A DNA stretch of 64,000 bases from an uncultured Planctomycetaceae bacterium (GCA_943787265.1 CALSLT010000017.1:372001-436000), one strand, 5' to 3'. Shown: positions 50,445 to 59,150, counted from the stretch's first letter. The notes: generated by a model from the letters alone, not told the origin. A program made the numbers and translations.

Positions 50445-51314
50445 ATGACAAGTCCGGCTCTTGAAGAAAAACGCGACAAGCTATTGCAGATTCTGCGGGA
50501 TTATGGCTCGGTTGTGGTCGCGTTTTCGGCGGGGGTTGACAGTACCGTCGTTGCGAAAGCGGCAGCTCTTGCGTGTGGTGACAAGGCTGTGGCTGCGACG
50601 GCGTTCAGTCCGAGTCTGGCATCCGGTGAGCTGGATCAGGCACGCGAACTGGCCGAATTGATTGGGGTTCGCCACGAAATCGTGGAAACCGACGAGTTCA
50701 GCAATCCTGAGTACCTGGCCAATCCTGGAAACCGCTGCTACTTCTGCAAGACCGAGTTGTATGGCCATCTTGGCCCGCTCGCGGAGAAGCTTGGTTTCAA
50801 GGTCGTTGTTAACGGCGCAAATATTGACGATCAGGGGGACTTTCGCCCGGGAATGACGGCAGCGACTGAGAATTCGGTCACCAGCCCGCTGATTGAGGCT
50901 GATTTTTCCAAGGCCGACGTCCGTGAATTGGCCAAACTTTGGGGGCTACCGGTCTGGGATAAGCCAGCCACGCCGTGTTTATCCAGCCGGATTGCTTACG
51001 GGGTTGAAGTGACTCCGGATCGGGTGCGAATGATTGATGCGGCAGAGAAATTTCTGACGGAATTGCTTGGTAAAAAAGAGCTGCGAGTGCGGTTGGAGCC
51101 GCAACAGCTTGCAAGAATCGAACTTCCACTGCCTGTGATTCCGAAGATCGTTGAGACGTCGGTCAGCCGGAAGGTGATCGAAAAGTTCCTGGAGCTGGGC
51201 TTCAGCAATGTGACGGTGGACCTGCAGGGATTTCGGTCCGGAAGCATGAATTCGTTACTCGGCGAGGCTCAGCCGTTGATTGAAATTACTGACTTGTCGC
51301 GGTCGGGGGTGTGA
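50445..51314 (+). CDS. larE: LarE-like ATP-dependent sulfur transferase
   Basis: The protein has 289 residues from the ATG at 50445; the frame is open upstream to inside the inserted element but that part is not family-like. The PP-loop is FSAGVDSTVVA (about residues 27-37). NRCYFCKTELY gives Cys98 and Cys101, and TPCLSSRIAYG gives Cys178, the position of the sacrificial Cys in characterised LarE. The CxxC plus Cys pattern resembles homologues that use a 4Fe-4S cluster instead. It provides sulfur for the nickel-pincer cofactor of lactate racemase-like enzymes; larB and larC are not in this window. Confidence 0.85.
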   Translation: MTSPALEEKRDKLLQILRDYGSVVVAFSAGVDSTVVAKAAALACGDKAVAATAFSPSLASGELDQARELAELIGVRHEIVETDEFSNPEYLANPGNRCYFCKTELYGHLGPLAEKLGFKVVVNGANIDDQGDFRPGMTAATENSVTSPLIEADFSKADVRELAKLWGLPVWDKPATPCLSSRIAYGVEVTPDRVRMIDAAEKFLTELLGKKELRVRLEPQQLARIELPLPVIPKIVETSVSRKVIEKFLELGFSNVTVDLQGFRSGSMNSLLGEAQPLIEITDLSRSGV

Positions 51315-51436
51315 CGAACACGCTCTCTGTAGCGACGCGAGCAGCCAAATCAGGCCTAACGTTGGTCGCTTTTGTTGCCGATAAGGCTTACTTCAGCCCG
51401 AGTCCAGACTTTCTTTGCGGATCTGGTTCCGGTTCG

Positions 51437-51465
51437 TTGACACTCTGAGAACTCATTCTTAGTAT
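51437..51465 (+). promoter_or_regulatory. Sigma-70-type promoter of the ribosomal cluster
   Basis: TTGACA (51437-51442), a 17-base spacer, and TAGTAT (51460-51465) match the consensus closely. The rpsJ ATG lies 56 bases downstream, leaving a short leader. This would drive the S10 cluster. Confidence 0.85.
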
Positions 51466-51520
51466 CCCCGCTTTCCCGCACAGGTTCGCGGGGCCGGACA
51501 GCGTCTAAAGGCAGTGTGAG

Positions 51521-51838
51521 ATGACTCAGGAACGAATTCGAATCCGGATGGAAGCGTATGATCACGCTATTCTGGATCTGTCAGCAACCGACATTGTGAA
51601 TACAGCGAAGCGTACTGGTGCTGACGTTCGCGGTCCTGTTCCTCTGCCGACTCGATGTGAGCGGTACACTGTGTTGCGAAGTCCACATATCGATAAGAAG
51701 TCTCGAGAGCAGTTCGAAATCCGGACTCACAAAAGGCTTATCGAAATATTGCAGCCGACCGGGAAGACGATTGATGCTTTGAATAAGCTTTCGTTGCCGG
51801 CTGGTGTTGATGTAAAGATTAAGGCGGGGGCTCGCTAA
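51521..51838 (+). CDS. rpsJ: Ribosomal protein uS10
   Basis: The protein has 105 residues, the usual length. It shows the S10 fold segments RIRMEAYDHAILDLSATDIV, GPVPLPTRCERYTVLRSP and THKRLIEILQP, with the loop that reaches the ribosome neck. It is the first gene of the S10-spc-alpha cluster, 56 bases after the promoter, and also matches NusE, the antitermination role of S10. Between it and rplC there are 177 bases with no gene. Confidence 0.97.
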   Translation: MTQERIRIRMEAYDHAILDLSATDIVNTAKRTGADVRGPVPLPTRCERYTVLRSPHIDKKSREQFEIRTHKRLIEILQPTGKTIDALNKLSLPAGVDVKIKAGAR

Positions 51839-52015
51839 AGCTTCTGCTGTTTGTTGTGCTCTGCAGGGATGCGGCGCTGCTGGCGAAGGTGCTGGCTGGT
51901 GAGCACAGAACTTCTCTCAATAGTTTTGAGGGATGAGGCTCCAGTTTGGGCTTGATGCTCAGGTGGGGATGGCGATGTTGCCTCAGGGTGACCTCTCACG
52001 AATACGAGGATAGAG

Positions 52016-52597
52016 ATGCATACCGCGATTCTCGCGACTAAGGTCGGCATGACTCAGGTCTATGACGACGACGGGAATGTTCAGCCTGTGACGGTGCTCG
52101 AAGTCGGGCCCTGTAAGGTTGAGCTTCTTCGTACGCAGGAACGTGAAGGCTATAGCGCTCTGCAGATGTCACTTGAGCGTCAGGGTAAAACTGTCGCACG
52201 TCGTGAGTCTCGCATTGAGCCGGAAGCTCGCCAGTATGAAGTCGGTGAGCAGCTTGACGCGCCATTTATTGAAGTTGGCGGCAAAGTTGACATCATTGGG
52301 ACCAGCAAAGGGCGTGGGTTCTCCGGTGTCATGAAGCGGCATAACTTTGCTGGGCAGCGAGCGTCGCACGGTGTGAAGAAGTGTCATCGTCATCCTGGTT
52401 CTACTGGGATGAGTGCTGACCCTGCTCGTGTGATTAAGGGTACAAAGATGGCTGGCCAGTATGGCGGCACGAAATCGACGGTTCGAAATTTACGAGTCGT
52501 TCGGTACGATGCTGATCGTGGTGTGCTGGCTGTTAAAGGTGCTGTTCCTGGGCCAAATGGTGGCTTGGTTACGGTTCGGTCGCCAGTTGAGCTTTAG
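52016..52597 (+). CDS. rplC: Ribosomal protein uL3
   Basis: The protein has 193 residues, slightly shorter than the common 205-215. It starts ILATKVGMTQVYDDDGN and contains the conserved GTSKGRGFSGVMKRHNFAGQ and GQYGGTKSTVRN loops near the peptidyl transferase centre. GAGGATAGAG precedes the ATG. It is the second gene of the cluster and is followed by rplD. Confidence 0.97.
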   Translation: MHTAILATKVGMTQVYDDDGNVQPVTVLEVGPCKVELLRTQEREGYSALQMSLERQGKTVARRESRIEPEARQYEVGEQLDAPFIEVGGKVDIIGTSKGRGFSGVMKRHNFAGQRASHGVKKCHRHPGSTGMSADPARVIKGTKMAGQYGGTKSTVRNLRVVRYDADRGVLAVKGAVPGPNGGLVTVRSPVEL

Positions 52598-52657
52598 TCG
52601 TCGTTTTGCGTCTGAAGTTGATTACATAAACACATAGATGGATTCTGGGGCAGCCAG

Positions 52658-53284
52658 ATGGCTCAGGTTTCAAAACTTAATTCCGATCTTACTGCGACGG
52701 GTGAAGTCGAAGTCGACGAAACTCAGCTTGCAGGTAAGGTGACGAAGCAGTTGGTTCACGATGCTTGCGTGATGTATCACGCTAATCGTCGTGTCGGTAC
52801 TGTTCGGACAAAGTCTCGTGCGGAGATTCGTGGCACGAGAGCGAAGATGTACCGCCAGAAGGGGACAGGTCGTGCTCGTGCTGGCCACAAGCAATCACCT
52901 GTTCGTGTCGGTGGTGGTCACACATTTGCGAAGCGTCCGAAGGACTGGTCGTACGCTCTTCCTCGGAAGGCTCTGCGTGCGGCGACTCGGATGGCCTTAC
53001 GTTTGAAGGCGGAAGCTGGCGAAATCAGCGTTGTTGATTCGCTCAATCTGCCGGAACCGCGAACGAAGCATGTTGCTGCTGCGTTAAAGAGTGGCGGCCT
53101 TGCGGGTCAGAGTTGCCTCTTCATTACTGAAGGGGTGAATGCTGATCTGGTTCGGGCTGCTCGTAATATTCCAAAGGTTTCCGTTCTTCCTCGCACTGAT
53201 CTGAATGCAGACGTGCTGATGAGGCATCGGAATATTCTCGTGCTGAGTGACGCGATGGCGGCGCTCTCTGGGAACGATAGTTGA
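52658..53284 (+). CDS. rplD: Ribosomal protein uL4
   Basis: The protein has 208 residues. The long loop that enters the exit tunnel reads MYRQKGTGRARAGHKQSPVR, and GGHTFAKRPKDWSYALP follows. The C-terminal part (NAMALSGNDS-like end) is usual. In other bacteria L4 represses its own operon; no such leader structure was identified here. Confidence 0.97.
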   Translation: MAQVSKLNSDLTATGEVEVDETQLAGKVTKQLVHDACVMYHANRRVGTVRTKSRAEIRGTRAKMYRQKGTGRARAGHKQSPVRVGGGHTFAKRPKDWSYALPRKALRAATRMALRLKAEAGEISVVDSLNLPEPRTKHVAAALKSGGLAGQSCLFITEGVNADLVRAARNIPKVSVLPRTDLNADVLMRHRNILVLSDAMAALSGNDS

Positions 53285-53335
53285 GTCTTGCTGTGCTGAT
53301 TGTTGAATGTTTGCTTTGCGTAGGTTGGGTTTAGC

Positions 53336-53629
53336 ATGTCGGAACAGGAAGTAAGAGCTGAGCATGTCCTGAAAGGGGTAATGCTTACAGAAAAAACCGC
53401 ATTTATGGCGGAGTCGCAGAACGTCTATGCGTTCGATGTGCCGCTTGATGCGAACAAGATAGAGATTCGAAAAGCAGTGGAAGCGGCTTTTGAAGTGCGA
53501 GTGGTGTCAGTGAATACCATCACGCGGGCGGGGCGTCCGAAACGTCATCGGCAGCACTTCAGTCAGGGGCAGACTAAGAAACGAGCCTTGGTGAAGTTGC
53601 ACGCAGAAGATCGTATTTCACTGTACTAA
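53336..53629 (+). CDS. rplW: Ribosomal protein uL23
   Basis: The protein has 97 residues. It has the L23 core VLKGVMLTEKTAFMAE, NVYAFDVPLDANKIEIRKAV and NTITRAGRPKRHRQHF. It lies at the exit tunnel where trigger factor and SRP dock. The gene is spaced 51 bp from rplD and 24 bp from the rplB start. Confidence 0.96.
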   Translation: MSEQEVRAEHVLKGVMLTEKTAFMAESQNVYAFDVPLDANKIEIRKAVEAAFEVRVVSVNTITRAGRPKRHRQHFSQGQTKKRALVKLHAEDRISLY

Positions 53630-53653
53630 ATCGAGAGCTTGCGGAGATACGTT

Positions 53654-54511
53654 GTGGGAATTCGCAAATACAAGCCAACCAGTGCCGGGCGACGTCATGC
53701 GTCGGTGAGTACGTTTGAAGAACTGACCTTTAAAGGCAATAAGCCTGAAAAGAGTCTGACGCAGCGTGCTCGGAAAACCGGTGGCCGGAATCATCAAGGT
53801 AAAATCACAGCTCGTCACCGTGGTGGTGGGCACAAGCGGTTGTATCGAATCATTGACTTCAAGCGCCGGAATGACGGTGTGGCGGGCGTTGTTGAGTCGA
53901 TTCAGTATGATCCAAATCGCTCGTCGAATATTGCACTGCTGAATTACGAAGATGGTCAGAAGGCTTACATTCTTGCACCGGCAGGATTGGTGGCTGGCGA
54001 CAAAGTTTATAGTGGGGACCTTGGGGTGGAGCCGAAAGTTGGCAATTCCATGCCGCTTTCGCAGATTCCGCTGGGGTCGGTTATTCATAACATTGAGCTG
54101 CAGCCTGGTCGTGGCGGTCAGTTGTGCCGAAGTGCTGGCACGAGTGCAGTGATGAATGCTCGTGAAGGAAGTTGGGCTCAGATTACTTTGCCTTCGGGTG
54201 AAGTTCGCCGGATACCGGCTAGCTGTCGTGCAACGATGGGTGAAGTTGGGAATTCGGACCACCAGAACGTCGTGCTTGGTAAGGCTGGTCGACGTCGCTG
54301 GATGGGCTGGCGGCCGCATGTTCGCGGTGCCTGTATGAATCCGCACGATCATCCACATGGTGGTGGTGAGGGTCGGGCGAAGGGGGGCCGTCACCCGTGT
54401 AGTCCTACTGGGAAACTCGCAAAGGGCGGGGCGACTCGCAATAAGAAGAAAGCTTCAAGCAAGGCAATTCTGCGTCGACGAAAGTCTCGTCGGAATGGTC
54501 AGCTTAAGTAG
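53654..54511 (+). CDS. rplB: Ribosomal protein uL2
   Basis: The protein has 285 residues with a GTG start at 53654 preceded by GGAG at about 8 bases. It starts GIRKYKPTSAGRRHASV, then ARKTGGRNHQGKITARHRGG, and GGGEGRAKGGRHPCSPTGK near the end. It has the conserved peptidyl-transferase region with His of HPHGGGEG. It is among the largest and most conserved proteins of the subunit. Confidence 0.97.
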   Translation: MGIRKYKPTSAGRRHASVSTFEELTFKGNKPEKSLTQRARKTGGRNHQGKITARHRGGGHKRLYRIIDFKRRNDGVAGVVESIQYDPNRSSNIALLNYEDGQKAYILAPAGLVAGDKVYSGDLGVEPKVGNSMPLSQIPLGSVIHNIELQPGRGGQLCRSAGTSAVMNAREGSWAQITLPSGEVRRIPASCRATMGEVGNSDHQNVVLGKAGRRRWMGWRPHVRGACMNPHDHPHGGGEGRAKGGRHPCSPTGKLAKGGATRNKKKASSKAILRRRKSRRNGQLK

Positions 54512-54583
54512 ATAGATAGAGTTTAGTTTCGATTGGTCTGTTGAGCTTGGTAGCTCGGTTGTTAAGAGATTGAGGAAGGCTGG

Positions 54584-54847
54584 ATGTCAAGGTCACTCAA
54601 AAAAGGCCCACACGTCGATGAAAAGCTTCTTATGAAGATCGACCGGATGGGGGCTACAAAGCAGCCGATCAAAACTTGGGCTCGCAGTTCAACGATTGCT
54701 CCAGAGTTTATCGGTCATACGTTTTTGGTGCATAACGGCAAGATTTTTCTGAATGTCTATGTGACTGAGGAGATGGTTGGTCACAAGTTGGGCGAGTTTG
54801 CTCCAACTCGGACGTTTCGTGGTCACGGTGCCCGTGGTAAACGCTAG
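54584..54847 (+). CDS. rpsS: Ribosomal protein uS19
   Basis: The protein has 87 residues. MSRSLKKGPHVDEKLLMKID and WARSSTIAPEFIGHTFLVHN are diagnostic, ending FAPTRTFRGHGARGKR. GAGGAAGG lies just before the ATG. The protein contacts the head of the small subunit beside S13. Confidence 0.97.
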   Translation: MSRSLKKGPHVDEKLLMKIDRMGATKQPIKTWARSSTIAPEFIGHTFLVHNGKIFLNVYVTEEMVGHKLGEFAPTRTFRGHGARGKR

Positions 54848-54885
54848 TCGTTATTGGCAGCGTGCGTTGCTCTTGAGGTTCAATT

Positions 54886-55227
54886 ATGGCGCTTGTGAAA
54901 AGCGAACATCGATACGCAAGGATCGCGTCAACGAAAGTGAATCGGATTTTGCCGATCATTCGTGGGCGAGAAGTTGGTGACAGTCTTGATCTTCTCAAGA
55001 CGTTGCCAAACCGAGCGGCACGTATGGTGGAAGCAGTCGTTCAGACTGCGGCGGCGAATGCAGCAGAAGCAGGCGTTCGTAACGTTGAGAAACTGAAGAT
55101 TGCGGAAGCAGTTGCGAACTGCGGCCCTATGTACAAGAGGATTCGTCCTGGGGCTCGCGGAATGGCACACGTTGAGAAGCATCGTACGTCCCATATTCGG
55201 GTTAAAATTGACGTTCCGGAGCTGTAG
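54886..55227 (+). CDS. rplV: Ribosomal protein uL22
   Basis: The protein has 113 residues. The core is YARIASTKVNRILPIIRGR and LLKTLPNRAARMVEAVVQTA, with a loop ending RIRPGARGMAHVEKHRTSHI that lines the exit tunnel. It is followed by rpsC after about 50 bp. Confidence 0.96.
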   Translation: MALVKSEHRYARIASTKVNRILPIIRGREVGDSLDLLKTLPNRAARMVEAVVQTAAANAAEAGVRNVEKLKIAEAVANCGPMYKRIRPGARGMAHVEKHRTSHIRVKIDVPEL

Positions 55228-55280
55228 GCCACTGTGGTCACGATCGCTCAGGTGATAAAGACAAATTTCGGGGTAGTGGA

Positions 55281-55979
55281 ATGGGACAGAAGGTAAGGCC
55301 AACTGGTTTTCGCGTTGGGATCACTGAACCCTGGCGAAGTCGCTGGTACGCTCCCAAAAAGTACTACGGAGAGCTGCTGGTTGAAGATCAGAAGGTTCGT
55401 GAGTTCATTCGCAAGAAATATCAGTTCGCTGGTGTCTCGAGAGTTGAAATTGAGCGAACACGTGACCAGGTTGTCGTCCATCTTCATACTTCGCGGCCAG
55501 GAATCATCATTGGCCGTAAAGGCCAGGAAGTTGATCGGCTGAAGGCGGAACTTGAAGCTCTGACTGGTCGGCATCTCGATCTGAAAATAGTAGAAGTTAA
55601 CAATCCAAACAGAAACGCGTCGCTGGTTGCTCAGGATATTGCTCAGCAATTATCGAAGCGTGGCTCTTTTCGTCGGACCATCAAGCGAGCGCTTGAGCAG
55701 GTCATCGAGGCGGGAGCAAAAGGGATCAAAGTTCAGCTGTCGGGACGGCTCGGCGGTGCGGAAATGTCACGGTGTGAAAAAGCAAGCAGAGGTTCAGTTC
55801 CGCTGTCGACACTGAGAAGGCACATTGACTACGGCCTTGTTGAGGCCAATACGAAGATGGGCGTAATCGGCGTTAAAGTTTGGATCGATCTCGGCGACTA
55901 TAGTGAGGAACTAGCTGATGGCCCTGATGCCAAAACGGGTAAAGCATCGCAAAAGCCAAAGAGGTCGTATAAAAGGTAA
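55281..55979 (+). CDS. rpsC: Ribosomal protein uS3
   Basis: The protein has 232 residues. It starts GQKVRPTGFRVGITEPWRSR; the KH domain has HTSRPGIIIGRKGQEVDRL and the C-terminal domain KVQLSGRLGGAEMSR. The last 20 codons overlap the start of rplP by 62 bp in another frame. The basic tail (KPKRSYKR) is encoded wholly in that overlap. Confidence 0.96.
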   Translation: MGQKVRPTGFRVGITEPWRSRWYAPKKYYGELLVEDQKVREFIRKKYQFAGVSRVEIERTRDQVVVHLHTSRPGIIIGRKGQEVDRLKAELEALTGRHLDLKIVEVNNPNRNASLVAQDIAQQLSKRGSFRRTIKRALEQVIEAGAKGIKVQLSGRLGGAEMSRCEKASRGSVPLSTLRRHIDYGLVEANTKMGVIGVKVWIDLGDYSEELADGPDAKTGKASQKPKRSYKR

Positions 55980-56343
55980 TGCGACTCGCGGCCACAGGGT
56001 GTCGTTTGGTGATTTTGGCTTGCAGGCTACTCAGCCGGGGCATGTCAGTGCACAGACGATCGAAGCCTGTCGAATTGCGATCATGCAGTACATTCGCGGT
56101 GAAGGTAAGCTCTATATTCGAGTCTTTCCGCACCGCTCTGTGACGTCCCGTCCACTCGAAACTCGAATGGGTAAGGGTAAAGGGGATCCGGATCACTGGG
56201 TCGCCGTAGTAAAACCCGGGACTGTGATGTTTGAAGTTGCTGGCGTGTCACTGGACGCCGCGAAAGAGTGCTTTGCACGTGTGGCTTACAAGCTGCCTGT
56301 AAAAGTGCGTTTAGTTGAGCGGCAAGTCGGAGCGGGGGCGTAG
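55918..56343 (+). CDS. rplP: Ribosomal protein uL16
   Basis: The protein has 141 residues. The ATG at 55918 lies inside rpsC, with AGGA 8 bases before it; MPKRVKHRKSQRGRIKG begins three codons later, the usual L16 start. GDFGLQATQPGHVSAQTIEA and FPHRSVTSRPLETRMGKGKG follow. The C-terminus ends normally. Confidence 0.95.
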   Translation: MALMPKRVKHRKSQRGRIKGNATRGHRVSFGDFGLQATQPGHVSAQTIEACRIAIMQYIRGEGKLYIRVFPHRSVTSRPLETRMGKGKGDPDHWVAVVKPGTVMFEVAGVSLDAAKECFARVAYKLPVKVRLVERQVGAGA

Positions 56344-56351
56344 AACCAGCA

Positions 56352-56549
56352 ATGGCGAATACAAAACAACTTAGAGAAATGACAACTGAGCAGTTGCAGC
56401 ACGAGTTGGCTGAAGCAAGGAAAGAATTCCTTGACCGGTCAGTTCGGTCTTCCGCTGCTCAGGATGAAACGGGACCAAGTCGCATGCAGTTGCGACGAGG
56501 TGTCGCGAAGATTCTTACGATTCTGCGTGAGCGTGAAATCGAAGCCTGA
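56352..56549 (+). CDS. rpmC: Ribosomal protein uL29
   Basis: The protein has 65 residues, two helices: LREMTTEQLQHELAEARKEF and RMQLRRGVAKILTILREREI. It starts 8 bp after rplP and ends 13 bp before the TTG start chosen for rpsQ. Confidence 0.95.
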   Translation: MANTKQLREMTTEQLQHELAEARKEFLDRSVRSSAAQDETGPSRMQLRRGVAKILTILREREIEA

Positions 56550-56562
56550 AAAGGGTGGGACG

Positions 56563-56802
56563 TTGAAACAGACACTGATTGGTATCGTTACCAGTACAAA
56601 ATCGTCAAAGACTCTTCGTGTAGAAGTGCCGCGTAAAGTGCGTCACCCTCTCTATGGGAAGATCGTGAGTCAGCGGACCGTTTGTCACGCGCATGACGAG
56701 AAAGAAGAAGCTCAGGTCGATGATCGGGTTGAGATTGTCGAAAGTAAGCCTCACTCCAAGCTGAAACGCTGGGAGTTGGTCAAGGTTCTTTCTCGACATT
56801 AA
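56563..56802 (+). CDS. rpsQ: Ribosomal protein uS17
   Basis: The protein has 79 residues from a TTG at 56563 with AAGGGTGGG a few bases before it; GTG starts at 56527 or 56533 are alternatives and would overlap rpmC. The core is TLIGIVTSTKSSKTLRVEV, RKVRHPLYGKIVSQRT and DDRVEIVESKPHSKLKRWEL, all S17-type. An OB fold binds 16S rRNA. The start is the main uncertainty. Confidence 0.9.
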   Translation: MKQTLIGIVTSTKSSKTLRVEVPRKVRHPLYGKIVSQRTVCHAHDEKEEAQVDDRVEIVESKPHSKLKRWELVKVLSRH

Positions 56803-56863
56803 TAGATCGAATGCGAGAGCATTGCCGGACGACCTGTTTGGTTATTGAGTAGGAAATGTTTCC

Positions 56864-57232
56864 ATGATCCAGATGCAGACTGTGCTGGATGTAGCTGATA
56901 ATAGCGGAGCGAAAGTCGTTCGTTGCATCAAAGTGCTTGGCGGTACTGGGAAGCGGTTTGCTGGACTGGGCGAGGTTGTCGTCCTGAGTGTTCAGAAGAC
57001 AGTTCCCGGTGGTGCGATCAAAAAGGGCCAAGTGGTGCGTGGCGTGGTCGTGAGGTGCCGCAAGGCAACGCGACGTGCGGATGGATCATACGTCCGGTTT
57101 GATAAGAATGCGGTAGTGCTTGTGGATACTGATGGAAGTCCGCGTGGCACGCGTATCTTTGGGGCGGTTGCTCGTGAACTTCGCGAGCGAAGGTTTATGC
57201 GAATCATTAGTCTGGCAAGCGAAGTTGTCTGA
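56864..57232 (+). CDS. rplN: Ribosomal protein uL14
   Basis: The protein has 122 residues. It starts MIQMQTVLDVADNSGAKVVR and contains GGAIKKGQVVRGVVVRCRK and GTRIFGAVARELRERRFMRI. AGGAA precedes the ATG. It would normally be followed by rplX; here only 49 bp lie before rplE. Confidence 0.97.
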   Translation: MIQMQTVLDVADNSGAKVVRCIKVLGGTGKRFAGLGEVVVLSVQKTVPGGAIKKGQVVRGVVVRCRKATRRADGSYVRFDKNAVVLVDTDGSPRGTRIFGAVARELRERRFMRIISLASEVV

Positions 57233-57281
57233 TTTGAGAGCAGAGCGTTCAACACGCGATGAAGCGTAAGGCAATCGGCAA

Positions 57282-57836
57282 ATGGCACGAGTACGAGACA
57301 AATATCAGAACGAAATCATTCCGGCACTGGCGGAAGAATTGGGGCTGAAGAATCAGCTTGCCGTTCCTCGCGTCGAGCGAGTCGTCGTGAGTATGGGTAT
57401 TTCGAACTCTCACGGAGATCGCAAGCGACTTGAGCAGTCAGCTCAACAGCTTGGAACTATCACGGGCCAGAAGCCAAAAATCACACGTGCTCGACGATCG
57501 ATCGCCAATTTCAAGCTCCGTGAAGGCATGGATATTGGATGCTGCGTAACGCTTCGTCGTGGTCGTATGTATGAGTTTCTTGACCGGCTGATCTCGATCG
57601 CGCTTCCTCGAGTTCGTGACTTTCGCGGACTGAATGATAAGGCGTTTGATGGTCGGGGAAATTTCAGCATGGGGCTGACTGAGCAGTTGGTCTTCCCGGA
57701 AATTAACGCAGACAAAGCCACTTTCGTGCAGGGCATGAATATCACAGTGGTTACTTCGGCGACAAATAATGATGATGGTCGTGCACTTCTGAGAGCGATT
57801 GGCTTTCCATTTCAGAAGCCTGACGCAACCAATTGA
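57282..57836 (+). CDS. rplE: Ribosomal protein uL5
   Basis: The protein has 184 residues. NVPR-type start VPRVERVVVSMGISNSHGDR, LREGMDIGCCVTLRRGRMYE, then LPRVRDFRGLNDKAFDGRGN are diagnostic. It binds 5S rRNA and contacts tRNA. It is located directly after rplN, where rplX is usual. Confidence 0.97.
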   Translation: MARVRDKYQNEIIPALAEELGLKNQLAVPRVERVVVSMGISNSHGDRKRLEQSAQQLGTITGQKPKITRARRSIANFKLREGMDIGCCVTLRRGRMYEFLDRLISIALPRVRDFRGLNDKAFDGRGNFSMGLTEQLVFPEINADKATFVQGMNITVVTSATNNDDGRALLRAIGFPFQKPDATN

Positions 57837-57885
57837 ACGGATAGGTCGACTCCGGTCGGCGCAGAACCCTTGGGAGTTCTTTAAC

Positions 57886-58071
57886 GTGGCAAGTAAGTCA
57901 AAAATCGCTAAGTCCAAGCGAACGCCAAAGTTCAGTAGTCGTGTGGAACGGCGCTGTGAACTATGTGGTCGTCCTCGTGCGGTCTATCGAAAATTTCGTG
58001 TCTGCCGAATCTGCTTCCGAAACCTATGCCTTGATGGTGTGGTTCCTGGTGCAAGAAAAGCTAGTTGGTAA
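57886..58071 (+). CDS. rpsN: Ribosomal protein uS14, zinc type
   Basis: The protein has 61 residues from a GTG at 57886 preceded by GGGAG at about 9 bases. CELCGRPRAVYRKFRVCRIC gives the four Cys zinc ribbon of the short S14 form, and ARKASW ends it as usual. An in-frame extension upstream is not family-like. Confidence 0.95.
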   Translation: MASKSKIAKSKRTPKFSSRVERRCELCGRPRAVYRKFRVCRICFRNLCLDGVVPGARKASW

Positions 58072-58089
58072 CGGGGTCCGGAGAATATA

Positions 58090-58485
58090 ATGCACAGTGA
58101 TCCAATTGCTGACATGCTGACGCGTATCAGAAACGGCGTGTCGATTGAACGTCCGTTTGTTGATATCCCTTTTTCAAAATTGAAGCACAGCGTGGCTGAA
58201 GTTCTTCAACGTGAAGGGTTTATCTGGGATAGTGAAGTGATCGACGGGGAACCGAGAAAGACGCTTCGGGTGAATCTGAAGTACGGTCCTAACGGCGAAA
58301 TGGTGATCAATCACATTCAGCGTGTGAGTCGTCCAGGGCGTCGGGTTTACGCGGCTGCATCTGAGATGAATCGCGTTCGGCACGGGACTGGTATTACGGT
58401 TGTCACAACGCCGCAGGGTGTCTTGAGTAATCGAGAAGCACGAAAAGGCCATGTCGGCGGCGAAGTGCTCGCAGAGATTTGGTAA
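58090..58485 (+). CDS. rpsH: Ribosomal protein uS8
   Basis: The protein has 131 residues. DPIADMLTRIRNGVSIERP starts the protein; GTGITVVTTPQGVLSNREAR and GHVGGEVLAEIW end it. GGAG lies 6 bases before the ATG. It binds the central domain of 16S rRNA. Confidence 0.97.
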   Translation: MHSDPIADMLTRIRNGVSIERPFVDIPFSKLKHSVAEVLQREGFIWDSEVIDGEPRKTLRVNLKYGPNGEMVINHIQRVSRPGRRVYAAASEMNRVRHGTGITVVTTPQGVLSNREARKGHVGGEVLAEIW

Positions 58486-58539
58486 GTTCAAGAGTTGAAT
58501 TCGTGCGAAGCACGTACTGAGCCTGTATCGAGAATTGAT

Positions 58540-59088
58540 ATGTCACGTATCGGAAAAAAACCGATTGAGATTCCTGGCGGCGTTGAGATCACAATTAGTG
58601 ATCGAGATGTGAGCGTCAAAGGTCCCAATGGTGCTCTACAGTGGCAAGTTCCAGAGGGTATCTCTGTCGCCGTGGATAGTGGTGCAAAGCAGATTGCTGT
58701 GTCGCGAGACGGTGAAACTCGTCAGGCACGGGCGTTTCATGGTTTGGCACGAGCTCTCATCAACAATATGGTCGTTGGGGTCGTGACGCACTTCGAAAAG
58801 AAGCTCGAAATCCAAGGTGTCGGTTACCAGGCTACTTTGAACAACGGTGAGTTGTCATTGCAGGTCGGTTTCTCACATTCGGTTGATTTGAAAGTGCCGG
58901 CGGGCGTCGACTGCTCGCTGATCAGTCCGACATTGATTGTCGTCAAAGGATGCGACAAACATGCCGTCGGACAGTTTGCTGCAAACATTCGAGCCGTTCG
59001 TCCTCCGGAGCCGTACAAAGGTAAGGGTGTACGCTATCAGGGCGAATTTGTACGACGGAAAGCTGGTAAGGCATTCGGCTCGAAATAG
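58540..59088 (+). CDS. rplF: Ribosomal protein uL6
   Basis: The protein has 182 residues from the ATG at 58540. MSRIGKKPIEIPGGVEITI is the typical start; the C-terminal RPPEPYKGKGVRYQGEFVRR is diagnostic. The start 15 codons earlier in frame is not needed. It lies near the sarcin-ricin loop of the large subunit. Confidence 0.96.
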   Translation: MSRIGKKPIEIPGGVEITISDRDVSVKGPNGALQWQVPEGISVAVDSGAKQIAVSRDGETRQARAFHGLARALINNMVVGVVTHFEKKLEIQGVGYQATLNNGELSLQVGFSHSVDLKVPAGVDCSLISPTLIVVKGCDKHAVGQFAANIRAVRPPEPYKGKGVRYQGEFVRRKAGKAFGSK

Positions 59089-59150
59089 TTCGGGGCGAAG
59101 CTAGGTTTCAAGTTGCGTTTGGTTAACAACGCGGTGCGGAGACGGCGGAA

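Noticed and set aside
57246..57340. Small ATG frame between rplN and rplE as a remnant of rplX
   Set aside because: It is only about 27 codons, lies mostly inside rplE and lacks the KOW motif of L24.
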